Position numbers and translations under genes: made by a program
Assembly: GCA_037179515.1 (NCBI GenBank)
Contig: JAXCGZ010021081.1
Location: 1 to 64,000, forward strand
Direction of reading: 5' to 3'
Length of the DNA stretch: 64,000 bases
DNA from: Halocaridina rubra
Lineage: Eukaryota > Arthropoda > Malacostraca > Decapoda > Atyidae
The notes under the pieces: generated by a model
Told to the model about the DNA's origin: nothing
Seen by the model: only the letters and a program-made list of their open reading frames with translations
Databases searched by the model: none
Shown: in pieces, positions 22,183 to 35,600 of the stretch
Layout: the number at the start of each line of letters is the position of its first letter
Numbering within the stretch: the stretch's first letter is position 1

Positions 22183-22262
22183 GGAGGCGTTAGGAAGAGC
22201 ATCTACCCTTAATCCCCCAACTCCAACGTGTTTTTTGTCTACCCGTATTCGAATGGGGACTC
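22183..22262 (+). repeat. SINE-B 3' part
   Basis: Body only: GGCGTTAGGAAGAGCATCTA, AATCCCCCAACTCC and CGAATGGGGACT; no tRNA-like head. Confidence 0.65.
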
Positions 22263-22303
22263 AATATGCAATAACTAAGCATTATTGCAATGTTGTATAT
22301 ATT

Positions 22304-22427
22304 TGGTTTCGGTTTTACGTCACGAACTCCCTTTTCAACTAAGGGCTAGGACGGTTGCCTTCTTGCGAAGGACTTGTTTTGGCAGCTGTAATCGTTACCC
22401 TGAGTGTATGCCCTTTCTAACCTCAGT
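22304..22427 (-). repeat. SINE-A, type 2, 5'-truncated, with target-site duplication
   Basis: Reverse-oriented copy lacking the tRNA-like head. It ends at CTGAGGTTAG in sense. Flanked by 14-bp perfect direct repeats ATGTTGTATATATT (22290-22303 and 22428-22441). A truncated copy with a perfect duplication is the footprint of target-primed reverse transcription. Confidence 0.92.
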
Positions 22428-22604
22428 ATGTTGTATATATTATGATGTCTTATTTTGTGTTTGTGAAGAGTGTGTTTCTTTTTCGGATTTTGTGATTTGC
22501 ACGACTTTGAATTTCCTTTACTTGCTTAGAGAACAAATTGCAGTTTTGTGAAATATATTTTGATGATTATTTCATCATATTTACTGTGCATCTCTTTTTA
22601 TCTT

Positions 22605-22610
<6 letters not shown>

Positions 22611-22692
<82 letters not shown>
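22611..22692. repeat. (AT)n microsatellite
   Basis: AT repeat with one TTA break, ending in a short CA run. Confidence 0.97.
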
Positions 22693-22701
<9 letters not shown>

Positions 22702-23039
22702 TAGCACATGTCCTTGAAATTTACCAAAAACACTTTGATAATAATACGTTACGACTTTTAGCTTATTAGTTATTTTTTAAATATAATCTGATGTATACTA
22801 TGGTAAATCACAACATTCTTAAAATGACGAAAATTTCTTCCACGGTATATGCACAGACGTAAGAATTTGTGATTATGTACAATATGTGCATGGAAATTTC
22901 ATTGGGAATCGTAATTTAATTTCAGTAATGAATCCAGATTCAAACAGATATCATTTCAGTGTATTTTTTGACCCCGTTCCTGAATTCCACTCCGAGTTCC
23001 CCACTTTTGTTGCATTGATTTGTCAATAGAGTATGATTT

Positions 23040-23365
23040 AAAACCTTGGCTTAGTAATTATAAGTCCCAGGTTCAAGTCCCGGTCGGGGTAAAATTGATT
23101 CATGTTTTCACATATGGTAATGTGCGTATTTGGTTATTGTTGGTCCCGAACGAGATTGGGAGTTGAATTAAATGCGAAAACGAAACCACGAATGAGGTTG
23201 GGGAAACTGTAATATGAACATAGTGGCATTCAGATAGAATGCGTTCATTCCTAACATAGCGGATATAAGCTGTAAGGTTTGTTTCCCTTTAACCTTCTGT
23301 GGTGTAGCTGGTTGCGCCTTGGCTTAGTAATTATAACTCCCAGGTTCAAGTCCCGGTCGGGGTAA
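23040..23365 (+). repeat. Family D repeat flanked by two tRNA-like segments
   Basis: Two tRNA-like segments (about 23040-23093 and 23294-23363; each with GGTTCAAGTCCCGGTCGGGG) flank a body matching 4872-5070. The left segment lacks its A-box start. The arrangement is that of a partial tandem dimer of a unit of about 270 bp. Confidence 0.7.
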
Positions 23366-23376
23366 AAATGATTCAT

Positions 23377-23384
<8 letters not shown>

Positions 23385-23473
<89 letters not shown>
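23385..23473. repeat. (AT)n microsatellite
   Basis: AT repeat following family D, as at 5155. Confidence 0.97.
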
Positions 23474-23475
<2 letters not shown>

Positions 23476-23588
23476 CAGAATATCTTTCAATCTCCCTTAA
23501 ATTTAGTCAATACATGCATGATTTTCGTCTCTACCGTAAATTGCATAACTTTACGAATATATATTTAATTTTTGTTTTTATCTTCCAG

Positions 23589-23698
23589 GATGGGTGAACA
23601 CAGCGGTGCTCGCATTGCCTTAGTGGTGATTAATTTTTTGGTGTTCGGCGCCATGGTCACACTCAACGAGCTTTCGGCATTTCCACAAGTGGCAAACA
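23589..23698 (+). CDS. Membrane-protein gene, coding exon 1
   Basis: Acceptor at 23587-23588, ATG at 23590, donor GTAAGTG at 23699. Encodes residues 1-36 with the first membrane segment (RIALVVINFLVFGAMV). Ends with one base of a split Ser codon. Confidence 0.85.
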
Positions 23699-26600
23699 GT
23701 AAGTGAAGTGATCGATTTTACGTTACAGATTCCCTTGTTCTACTTAAGTCTAGAATGGTGCCCTCATGCGAAGAACTTTGATTTTGGCAGGTGTGATCGT
23801 TACATTGAGTGAACGATCACAGTTCCATTGTATGTTACTAGCATATGTGATCGATTTTACGTCACAGACTCCTGTCGTATTTAGTAGTCGTGCCTGCGGT
23901 GTACCATTGACATATTTAGTAGTCGTACTCCACTGTCGTGTTAGAGTTGTACTTTCGCTGACACCACTGCCATGTAGATATTATATTCTATTCTGCTACA
24001 CTTCAGGCCAGGGCTCAGTCGTACAAGGTGATCATAGATATGCGAAGATACTTAACACTTTAGTTATTTAGAAGCTACAGTGTTCCTCTATGCCTCAATG
24101 CCCCCGTCCCCTTAACGTAGTGTTATCTGTTCCTGTTTTACGTCACGGACTCCCTTTTCTACCAAGGGCTAGGGCGGTCGCTTTCTTGCGAAGGACTTGT
24201 TTTGGCAGATGTAATCGTTACCCTGAGTGCATGCCCTTGCTAACCTCAGACCGTGACGGGGCGCTAACCCTCGACCTGACGCCTCAGAGTCGCGGACGCT
24301 ACCGATTGAGCCACGGCGACTAACGTAGTGTTATCTGTATGGGCGCCAAATATACTCTACCTCTCCTCGCATGCTGTTTGACTCTTTTTAATAACTCTGG
24401 TCATTAACACATACAAAGAGGTGGCGGGCATTGACATTTGATCATGTCTCCACCAATAGGCTTTCAGAGAAGGGGGAACACCCCATAACCTATGGTGTGA
24501 GGGCACCTTTACAATGCAGGCTTCCCTACCAAGTTTTGGGCTTGGTTTTTATAACAGAGAAAGCCACGTGAGAATTTCTAGCCTGCACATGGGGGTGTCC
24601 ATGGGCGTGAGCTGTGCATCACTCCCTTTCTTTACTAAGGTCCAGGACGGTACCTTCTTGAAAAGGACTTTGGTTGTGGCAGGTGTGACCGTTACACTGA
24701 GTGAATGATCACAGCTCCATTATATGTTACTTGTATATGTGATTGGATTCACGTCACAGACTCCCTTTTTTACTAAGGGCTAGGACGGTGCCTTCTAGGG
24801 AAGGACATTGGTTTTAACAAGTGTGATCGTTACCCTGAGTGAATACCCTTTGTAACCTTAGACCGTGGCAGGCCGTGAACCCTCGACCTGATGAATCAAA
24901 GTCGCGAGCATTACCACTCGGCCACGGTGGTCACCTATACGTTATTTATATATTGGATTTACCTAATTGTATGCACCTCATTGTGCTTACGGGAAAGTGC
25001 GCTATGCTCGTAACTCCCTTTCTTCTGATCAGTTCCATTTTAATATTCATTAATACTTATAATGTTTGTCCTTAAAACTGTGGATTCAGATAGCATTAAC
25101 TTCTTCCTCGCTTAGCGAATTCCAATCATCAACTGTTCTTACACACAAAAGTACCTCCTTACGTCCTGCAAAGAAGTTTTCATACGAAGCTTCAAACTAT
25201 GACCCTGAGTTCTAGATCCAACCTAGTTGTTAATGAGGACTAACATATATCCATTATAGATTGATATGTACGTTTTCTTATATTTATATGTTTTCATGCG
25301 TCGCTCTGTCTCCATTCTGCGGTTGTTGTTTTTTTAATCTTACTTTGTACATGTATTTCAGGCATCTGTCCTAGACATTAATTTAAGACTGATTTTTTTT
25401 CTGTATACATTTATTTATGTTTTAATTTATGCTAAAATTCTAATAAATGTCAATAAAAGACAATTAAATATACTGAGGTTAGTAAGGGCATACACTCAGG
25501 GTAACGATTACATCTACCAAAACAAGTCCTTCGTAAGAAGGCAACCGTCCTAGCCCTTAATTGAAAAGGGAGTTCGTGACGTAAAACAGAATCCAAATAT
25601 GTGAAAATTAAATGAAAACGATGCCGCCATAAACTGCATCTGGTAGGCATCATGTCTGGTAGGCACAATGTTTATAGGCATAATATCCGGTTGGCAAACT
25701 GCCCATAGACAAACTCTCTGGGTACTTCTATCATCCATTTTATTTCTTTTCTTCATTATTTTTTTTTAATAGCTCGGCCACCCCCTTACAAAGGAGATTG
25801 AGCTAGTGTATATAAATATCTTCACTCCGGAGTAAGTTATCCAGTGTGTGTTTCAAGTCATTCGAAGTGACTTCCATTCAGTTTTAATTTCATTCAGTGG
25901 ATTCGGTTTTACGTCACGAACTCCCTTTTCTACTTAGCACTAGGACGGTTGCCTTCTTGCGAAGGACTTGTTTTGGCAGATGTAATCGTTACCCTGAGTG
26001 TATGCCCTTACTAACCTAAGTCCGTGACGAGGCGCGAACCCTCGACCTGCCGCCTCAGAGTCGCGGACGCTACCATTTTGCCACGGAGACTACTTATTCA
26101 GTCATATTGTGAACTCTATATATAAAAGATTAATGAGAGATGAGTGCATAATTTTTTTCTGAAAATTAATGTAGAGGCATTAGTCATGATGATATATAAT
26201 ACAGTATATTGGAATTAATGAGGGACACTTCTCGTGATTTACATATCTGGGCGTTCCGGCACTCAAAAACAACAATATTTATGAATGTTACACATCTTAC
26301 TTTTTTTTTATTACATCACATCCTGGAAAATAAACAAGATTGGTAGGACTATTTTTATCATACCAACAAAAAAAAATTCACTTTTGGCATCTAACTTCTC
26401 TTTATCTTGTACATAAGCATAATATGTACTACCAAAACTTTACATACTGCAAACATTTGGTCTTCGACCAATAAACAATTCATATGGAGTTTTCTTAAGC
26501 CTAGCATTGAAATATCTGTTCCGTATATAAACAGTAGACATTGCAGCTTATATCCACAAATACTTAGGTAATTTGGATTCAAGCAGCATACATCTGGCCA

Positions 26601-29600
26601 TTTCAAAAATTGACCGCCAAGCTCCCTCAATTGTTCCTTTCTGATGAGGCGAATGAGTAGCAGATTTTTCATGCTTAATAGAATGCTTAATAAGAAGTGA
26701 TTCAAATACACTAGAAGTAAATTCTGTTCCGTTATCGCTTCTGATACATATAACAGAACCATATGGTGAACAATCTGGCCAAAAAAATTTTGTAGCTTTT
26801 ACAGTATCACTCTTTTGCCTAATAAAATACACTATAATAATGCCAGAATAATCATCAGTAAATCCTAGGACATATGTAAAGCCTTCTTTAGCAACTGGTT
26901 CAATAGGACCAGCCAAATCACAGTGAACAAGCTCTGAGATTGATTTTGCTTTCTTGTCCGCTTCTCTTTTCCTAAACTGGGACATTTTACCTTCTATACA
27001 GATGCCACAATCAAACTTAGATTTCTTAGTAATGTTCATTCCATCATCTGCATTTTCAAGATTAAGAATATCTTTCACATTACAGTGACCTAATATTTGG
27101 TGCCATTCCTGTAGTGAATGAGATACATTCTTTGGAGAGCCAATACTATTCAAAAAATACAAATTATCATGTTTCTCTATATCAAACTCAGAACCATCAT
27201 TAATTAATTTGGCACAATTCTTACTAAATTCAACTGAAGCACCTTTCTCAGTAGCAGTTTGAACCGAAAAAAATGTTTGCTTAAAAGATGGGACATACAG
27301 CGCAATTTTAAGAACACTATTTCTTTTATTTCCATTAGAACCAACCAATTGCTATTTAAAGCAATTTATTTACTGCCATCAGCTAACTCAATGACATGAT
27401 TCTTATGGTCAAACTTTTCATCAAAAGAAATGAATCTTGATATATCATTTACAATTTGAGTGGTTGCACCTCAGTCAACTAACATACCATTGACTTTATG
27501 AATAGTGTCAACATTATATTTCTTTACACTAGCTTTGAATGCAAAGTAATGATTAGAATCACCTGAAGTATTATTCTTAGGAAAACCAACTGACTTCACT
27601 TTATCATTTCTTTTCTATACCACTTTGCACTCTCCACTTTGCATCATGAGAGTAACTCTTACAAGCTTCACACCACCTCTTCACTTTAGAATAACAATTA
27701 GCTACTTTGTGTCCTGGATTTCCATATTTAAAACACACCAGGCTACTTTTATGCCTACTTGATTTACTACCCTGATTATCCAAAGGCTTACTACTATTAA
27801 ATGTTCTTGATTTAGAATCAATATTCATGGCTACATCATCTTTTTCTGCATTAGACCTACAAGCCTTTTCTGTTTCTTCATAGCTTCTTAGAGCTACCTT
27901 AAATTCCCTAAAATCCAATTACTTTTCCTTCTGAGTTATAACTGTGGTAAAAGGCATAAATTCAGGAGGAAGGCCTTTCAAAATCATGGCAATCAGTAAA
28001 CTATCACTAATTACTTCACCTGAAGTTTTCAGGGATACAGCTCCCGTTTCAGCCCTAATCATATAATCTGTAAACCTTCATCAGCACATTTCATCAAGGA
28101 GGTAAGTTCAGTATACAAAGAAATTATTCTTGGCTTCCCCTTGGATAAATAATGCTCCCACAAAATCCTTAGTGCCTTTTTGCCATCATCCTTAGCATAT
28201 ACGAATAACGAGGGAAAGACTTCTATCATCTAATCTTTGGACAAACTCTGCAAAACATTCCGCATTTTTATTGTCGTCGACATAATCATTGTTAGTGGCA
28301 GAGATCACGCTATACACTTTTGAAGTCTAAGATGGCTTAAAAACTTAATTTCCCATGATTCATAATTACTTTGGTCACCATCGAAATCTAGACAATATCT
28401 GGGTAATCTGAACATACTGGTCCCATAACCTGTAGAGGAATTAGTCATGATGGTGGATAATATATATGGAAATTAATGAAAGACACTCCTCTTGATTTAC
28501 ATATCTGGGCGGGCAGGCACTCAATAACAACAACCCATCGTTTATATTAAGAAACATATACGAACACGTAAAATATGGTGATTTTTCAGGTATAACTGAC
28601 TCTAACAATTACTCTTTAAATATTTGCAGGTATCTTTGCTAGAATCAACAACACCGTGACAGATTATGGCTTGGGAGTCTCTCCACAAGGTAATTACTAA
28701 ATAATGCATTATTATTATTATTGTTATTATAATTATTATTATTGTTGTGTAGGCAGGGCGAGAAGTGGGAGGTGGGTAGCTTTTTCATGATGTGAATAAA
28801 GTCTTAGTTTTGGGAGAGAGGGTAGAAAGTCGAGGGGTATGATGGCAGTAAACACTTTGTTGAGTGATTATATAAAGTCAAGCTATTGTGTAGGATTAGA
28901 AAAATTAGTGATTTGACTGTGGTTATTGCGTTGCGGCTGACCAGAGGCTCTTTTTCAGTGTATCAGTAGTTAGGCGATGATGACAAGAAAGATGCAGAAG
29001 CAGTAAAAGAGGCCTTGAAATCTGCATTTGGATTAGATTCAATTACAGCTCATGAAAAGTTCACTAAGCACCAAGTCAAGGAAGGAAAGAGTGTAGATAT
29101 GTATTTAGCCGACTTGAAACATTTGAGCTCGCTGTTTGACTGCAGTAATGAGAGGCTATTGTCGTGCGCTTTTATTAACGGATTACCTGATCATGTGGAA
29201 CAGGCACTTCTGGCAGGCGTGCTTATTGAGAGTATGAGCTTGAGTCAGATTGTAGAAAGGGCAAGATTACTTCTGACTGAGGACTCTATTACTAACACTG
29301 TATATATTGGTAAAGGTCGAGACCATGATAAAGAGAAAGTATCATGACGTGCTGATTTTCAGCGTAAGGTAAAACTGCGACTGTGTTTTAATTGTGGAAA
29401 ACTAAACTTTGTGCGTGATTGCCCGTTGACTTCACATGCGGAGTCAGAAAGCGGATCTACTACATATTTTTAATCTCCTGTGTGTTATAGATGCAATGAA
29501 CCTTGTAACATAGAAAAAGACTGTGATTTAAACTCCAACAAGGAAAAGTCATTAGCACCAGCTTATTCCTCCAAGAATTGAAAATGGTGCTGACTGAGAT

Positions 29601-32600
29601 AACTGTAAACAGAATTGGGGTAAGCATGCTTGTGGACAGTGGATGCACTAGATGTATAGTTGAGGAGAGGAGGTGTCGAGATTGGAGTAGGTGAGATGTT
29701 GGCCTAATTGGGATTAGTGGAGATGGGTTTGTCAACATAGGTCATGGAGGCAATGAGGCAAGAGTGAAGGCGATAGTCATTGATTGTTGTCCGCTGAATT
29801 TTGAATTCATCCTGGGGATGAATGGTATTGAGTTACTGGGGGGAGTAACTATAGAAACGACCCAGAAGAAAACAGTAGGAAATAGAACTGAGTCTTTGGC
29901 GGGTATGTCTGTGTGTAGGGAAGAATAGCCAGTCGTAGTGGTAGACAAGAAGGACTTCAAACCTAATCTTAAGAACACATCGGCGGAGTATGAAGTCCCA
30001 CGACATGTTCGAGAGGAGTATGAGCAGAAATTGGCACAGTGGATTAAGGATGGATAGCTTGTGCTGCACGATGAGCAAAAATATGGCCCCCCACATGACT
30101 TGATGCCTCTCATGGCAGTGAACCAGAAGAACAAGAAAAAAGTGCGGCCGATCCTCAATTACAGGGAGCTGAATTCTTATGTGGATGCTTTTACTGGTAA
30201 GTCGGATGTGTGTTGGGACAAAATGCAGGCTTGGCGCAGGATGGTGAGCAATACAACCATTGTTGGTTTGAGGAAGGCGCATTTGCAGATTCATGTGGAT
30301 GAAAGTCTGTGGGTGTATCAGACAGTGATGTTTAAAGAAACGAAGTACTGCTTAATGCGGCTTGCATTTAGGTTGAACACTGCACCACTAATAAGGTCAG
30401 GATTTTGACAGCAGTGTTTGATCAGGAATCTGAGATCAAGCGACACATCAGCTTATTTGGACGACATTTATTTGGATGAAAATGGTGTGGCATGCAGTCA
30501 AGTCATTAAGCATCTGCAAAAGTGGGGTTTAGCGTGTAAGAGCCCTGAGAAGGTATCAGCCGGGGCTCGTGTTCTAGGCATGAGGGTGCAGGGTGATCCA
30601 GAAGGAAAGGGCCAGCTCAACTGGTGCAGAGGCAATAAATTAGAGGGAATACTAAATGTACTGACCAGGAGAGTGATATTTTCAATTTGTGGTCAGTTGA
30701 CTGGACATTTGTTGGTTGAGAGTGGCTGCCTTTTACCTCAAAAGAGTAGCGAATACTCATAGTGTAGTATGGGAAGACGAGATCAGAGAGAAGTATGTTC
30801 GTGTCATGTTGGAGGAGATCTATTGCAGATTAGATAAAAACGATCCGGCTCATGGAAGGTGGAATGTGGAGGCTGCCGAGGCAGATCTGTGGGCTGGTGC
30901 AAGCTCATTATCTATTAGCATGGTTTTGCAGGTGACTAGAATGACTGTAAAGGATGGATCATGGTAGAGGGAGTCAGATAGCATGCACATAAAACATGGC
31001 AGAATTAGAGGCTGTTATTCGAGGGTTTAACGTGGCTCTGTCATGGAATATGAAGAAGATACAGTTAAAGACTGATTCTTGTACTGTCTATCGCTGGTTA
31101 ACTGACGTGCTTACTGGCAAAGCAAGGCTGAAGACAAAAGCAGCAAGTGGAAGTCATAACCCAGTTGAAGGAGGAGTATAACATAGAGTTGAGCCTCGAG
31201 CTACTACCTAGCAAATGCAATCTTGTGGATGCTTGAGCGCGAATACCCAACTGTTGGTAGAGTCGTCAGCGCAATGATGTGTGCGTTGTGGCAAACTGTC
31301 CTTACCCAGACAAGATAAAAGACATTCATCAGAATATGGGTCATTCTGGCATGGAATGAACAATTTACTTTGCTAGGAGGCTGCATCCACATGTTACTTG
31401 CAAGCAAATTCAGGAAGTTGTTAGGAATTGTGAGGAGTGTAGCAGTATAGATCTTGCCTCTCAAAAGTGGACACACAGTAGTCTGAGTGTGCCGGATGTG
31501 TGGAGACGGTTGGGAATGAATGTATTACACTACGATGGAAACACTACCTTACTCTCATTGATTGTGGCCCAAGTCGCTTCACATTGTGGCACAAGCTGCA
31601 TTATGAGGATTGTGAGACAGTGATGCATGGGTATTTTGTGAACATGGGCCCTCTCGGGAGATCTTGACTGACAATGCAGCAATTTTCAGGAGTCAAAGGT
31701 TTAAGGATTTTGTCGGTAAGTGGGGGTGTAGTCTGTGGTTTCGATGTGCATATGTTCCAGAAGGTAATTCCATAGTCAAGAGGGTTCATCGTTCGATCAA
31801 GAGGATAGCTGCCAGAACTCACTGTGATATCAGAGAAGTTGTATATTTGTACAACGTAACTCCATTGGATGATGAGAGTGAGGACACTGCACCCATTAAT
31901 GTGCTTCACAAGTATTCGACAGGAATCAAGGGAGTAGATGAAGTCAAAGAGCAGGATGCAGGTGGCGATCGTCAGTACAAGGTAGGGGAGGAAATGTGGA
32001 TTAAGGGCCCCCAAAACAGGTGCTTCAAGAAGTTTGAGTGTGGAAGAGTAACAAAACTGATCTCTCACCAAGCGACAGAAGTGGATAGCATACTCCAACA
32101 TGTGAAGGATCTCAGGCGTTGCACTGTGAGCACAGAGGAGAGGTCAGAGAGACTGGGAAGCAAAGGTGAGGATGAGACCAAGGTTGAGGAGCCTCTGTTG
32201 ATAGGATTCAGCGAGAGTGGCACTGACTTTTCAATGAGTGAACACCACACAGGAGATGAACTGGAGGGGTAGGCTGTGGCCCCTCGGAGAAGTGGAAGGA
32301 TGAGGCGTCCTCCTATTTGGCTTTGTTGTTGAATTCAAATTCAGGGGGGAGTGTGTAGGCAGGGCGAGAAGTGGGAGGTGGGCTGCTTTTTCGTGATGTG
32401 AATAAAGTTGATGTTTTGGGAGAGAGGGTAGAAAGTCGAGGGGTTAACATCGTGATCATCATTGTTTTGGTTGTTATAGTTGTGTTGAGGTTTAGAGGAG
32501 CCCACACCGGTGATAGGATAAGTCGTCCTGATTTTGTTTCCTATTTATTTTAGTATATCAGTACATAGGTTTATTTGCTTGTTTATGATTAGGAATTGGT

Positions 32601-35600
32601 TGTGGCTTTGTGTTTCCTTTGTTAGGGGAGAAGTTGGGTATTATTAGGACTGGGGAAGATAGATATTTAGCTGCAGCGTAGGCTGGTCTATTGGCCTACT
32701 GGAAAGTTTCGACCTGCTGTTTATTGACGTCTAAGGTTGTTTAGCCTAGGCCTTCCAGTATTGATGAGTTGCTTGCGGATCTGAGAGATGAGGACAAACT
32801 TTGTGGGTTTTTTTAATTTATATAGGCTATTTCCGTCCACAATTACTATTATTATCATCATCGTAATACACTCGGTTCACAGATTTGATAGTAGTCTCAT
32901 TCAATCTCTCTCTCTCTCTCTCTCTCAACTTTGCTTATGGTTTTGGGCATTTAATATAGCTGATGGGTCAGAAATTATACAGTTTTTATATATACGACCA
33001 TCATTACTCTTGACAAAACCCCATATATGTGAAGATACTGATTGACTTTTTACCCACTGTATCTACAGGTGTACTCACATAATCTACAGTATCAACAGTC
33101 ACAACCCTATTCCTTTTATCTCCAAAAGAAAGTAAATATCATTTATCAGTTTTTGTCTGCAGATAAAATAATTAACCTCCTCTTACAGGCATCTTCAACA
33201 TGAGTAGCGGAAATCTGAGAGCTATCGAAAACCTAGATGTCACCCCAGCTGGATTTACATTTATGATATGGACTGTCATCTACATCTGGTTATTACTGGC
33301 TCATCTTTACAGTAAGTTATATGGCTTTATTATTATTTTTTGTTCAAGAAATGCCAGTGTTGGTTGACTTTATAGTTTCTGTGACTGTGATTTATGGCTC
33401 CACATACAGGAAGGTGAACAGATCTCAAAGCTTCAGCAAAACCGAGCATATGTTGTTTACAGTTTTTATGTCACTATAAATCCCCATAAGAATAGAAGTG
33501 GACACAGACTTTCTGGAGCTGGGGCATTAAGGCTGGATGGCCAACCTAGCACCCCATAGTGGGATCGAACCCATAATAGTCACTTTCCGACTAGCACACT
33601 ACCAATTAGCTACTGCAGGAGCAAGGTCATGCCTAAGGAAACTTTAAAGTATGGGTTCAGGTCTCCAAGCACCTATGCCTCATCATATAGGATAATGGTT
33701 GTTTTAATTCATCCCATTAGATACCTGATTTTTAATGCCTTCATACTCGGTGATCTAATTTTGTGAGAGTTAAATGTAGTTAGCTTTTACTGATGTAATT
33801 GTGTAATGTGGACATGCATGTGCAGTACAAACTATACTTAGAATATCAGTATTCACATTAACAGCTGGATGCTACTTGCATGCAAGTAGCATCCAGCTAC
33901 CTTCTTACTTCTCCACAGAAGCAGCTTAGAAATGTAATGAAGTAGGTAATAGTTTGCTTTGCTACTGAACCTTCTTAGTAAAACATAACTTATTCTCATT
34001 TTTCTGCAGCTCTGATTTTGTTGTGCCGTCGCAATGCAGTTGGACCAGTCTACAACAGCCCTGCTGTAGTTACTCCAGCCTTCCTCATTATCTACACCAT
34101 CAACCTTTTGGCCAACATAGCATGGCTCTTCTTGTGGGACAACAGATTGCATATTCCTTCTTCAGCTCTGATGTGGCTCGTTGCTTTGACAAACTGGATT
34201 GCTTTGGGAATCATTCATGGAACGTAAGAATTTAACATCTATATTCTTGTGAACGTGTGTTTTTACTCGGCCACCCTCGTTACAAGGGTATAAGGACCAT
34301 TGTATATTTAATGTATATGTGTGTTTGATAAGTAATATGTGTTTCATTTTCTTTAAGGAAATAATTCCTTTAATGTGTATTAGCCAAAAGCAGCAATTTT
34401 TTTAGAAAGTTTTATTTGCTTTGCATTGGCTTATAGCAAGGAATTATGGCCCTTGCAGATATTAGTAACTTAAAAAAGAAATAAGTTGCCTCTAGGGATA
34501 AGTAAAATACTTTCACTTTGCAGTTTGTATCATCATGGCCCGTGGATGAGTCGACATGCCAAAGTAGATTTGTGGATGTTCAGGATTTTGTGGCACAATG
34601 GCCTGGCAATATACACTACATGGTCAACCATTGTTGCTCTGCTTAACCTTGGTGTAGCTCTGAAGTGAGTATCGTAGGTGTTGCAAATGTGGTTTATTAT
34701 TTGGTCAAGATTCTTTTAATGCACCCTCCATAGCTAGTTTTCAAATTCACTCTATTAAGTTATGTATGGCTTACTTGGTCATACCCAGGTGTGTATGCCA
34801 CTTTTTGCTCGAAGGCAAGGTCAGGCCCCTTTGGGTCTGGTCAATGTTTGGATGTGTAATTACCTAATTGTGTTTACGGGAAAGAGCCCAAAGCTCGTAT
34901 CTTCCCGTCTCCTCATCGGTTCCATTTTGTACTTAGCGATACTTATCATACCTGTCCTTAAAACTATTGATTGAGATAGCATTAACTACCTCCTCGCTTA
35001 GCCAATTCCAATTATCAACTACTCTTACACTGAAAAAGTATTTCCTTACATCCTGCAAAGAAGTTTTCTTACGAAGCTTCAAACTATGACCTCTAGTTCA
35101 AGAGCCAGCCATATCAAAATATCGATCCCTATCCACTCTATCATAACCATAAAGGAATTTAAAGACTGTCACTATATCCCCCCTCAATCTTCTAGCTTCG
35201 AGTGATGGTAAGTCTATTACCCTCAACCTCTCATCATAACTGAGATTGCCTATTTCTGGCACCAGTTTCGTGGCATGTCGTTGAACTTTTTCAAGCTTAG
35301 CTATGTGCTTTTTCAAGTGCGGCTTCCAAAAGGGGGCTGCATATTCGAGTTTTGGCCTCACATAGGTTACATAAATATTTCTGAACATTTCCTTGTCCAT
35401 GTGCCTGAAGGCTACCCTTACATTTGATAAGAATGCATATGCTGGCCTTACTATGCCATTTATATGTATTTCTGGAGACAAATCTGCCAGTATGTTTACT
35501 CCTAGATCTCTCTCATTTTCTGTCTCTTGAAGTTGTACTCCAGCCACCGAGTAGTCAAGCTTGGGCCTTCTTGCACTTGTACCCATTCTCATTACCTTAC

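Larger units (their letters stand above)
26170..28532 (-). mobile_element. Internally deleted Ty1/copia retrotransposon
   Basis: A 2.36-kb element in intron 1, antisense to the gene. Similar 102-105-bp LTRs bound it, and the 5' LTR is followed by a copia-type primer-binding site. The order on the minus strand is gag, protease, integrase, then the 3' LTR; reverse transcriptase and RNase H are missing. Gag carries stops and protease a stop in the active site. No target-site duplication is visible. Short LTRs and the half-tRNA primer site recall the GalEa-type copia elements described in crustaceans, which is inference. Confidence 0.88.
28746..32550 (+). mobile_element. Decayed Ty3/gypsy retrotransposon in intron 2
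   Basis: Plus-strand element with a truncated 5' LTR (28746-28852), gag, protease, reverse transcriptase, RNase H, integrase, a polypurine tract and a 3' LTR starting at 32352. The right end is not fixed because the 5' LTR is cut. All domains are broken by stops and frameshifts. A jump from the 5' LTR straight into gag shows the primer-binding site and the gag start were deleted. Confidence 0.85.

Noticed and set aside
29742..30294. Minus-strand frames of 138 and 153 codons
   Set aside because: Shadows of the gypsy protease and RT region on the plus strand.
31601..32101. 166-codon minus-strand frame opposite the gypsy integrase
   Set aside because: Antisense shadow of the integrase frame; no domain of its own.
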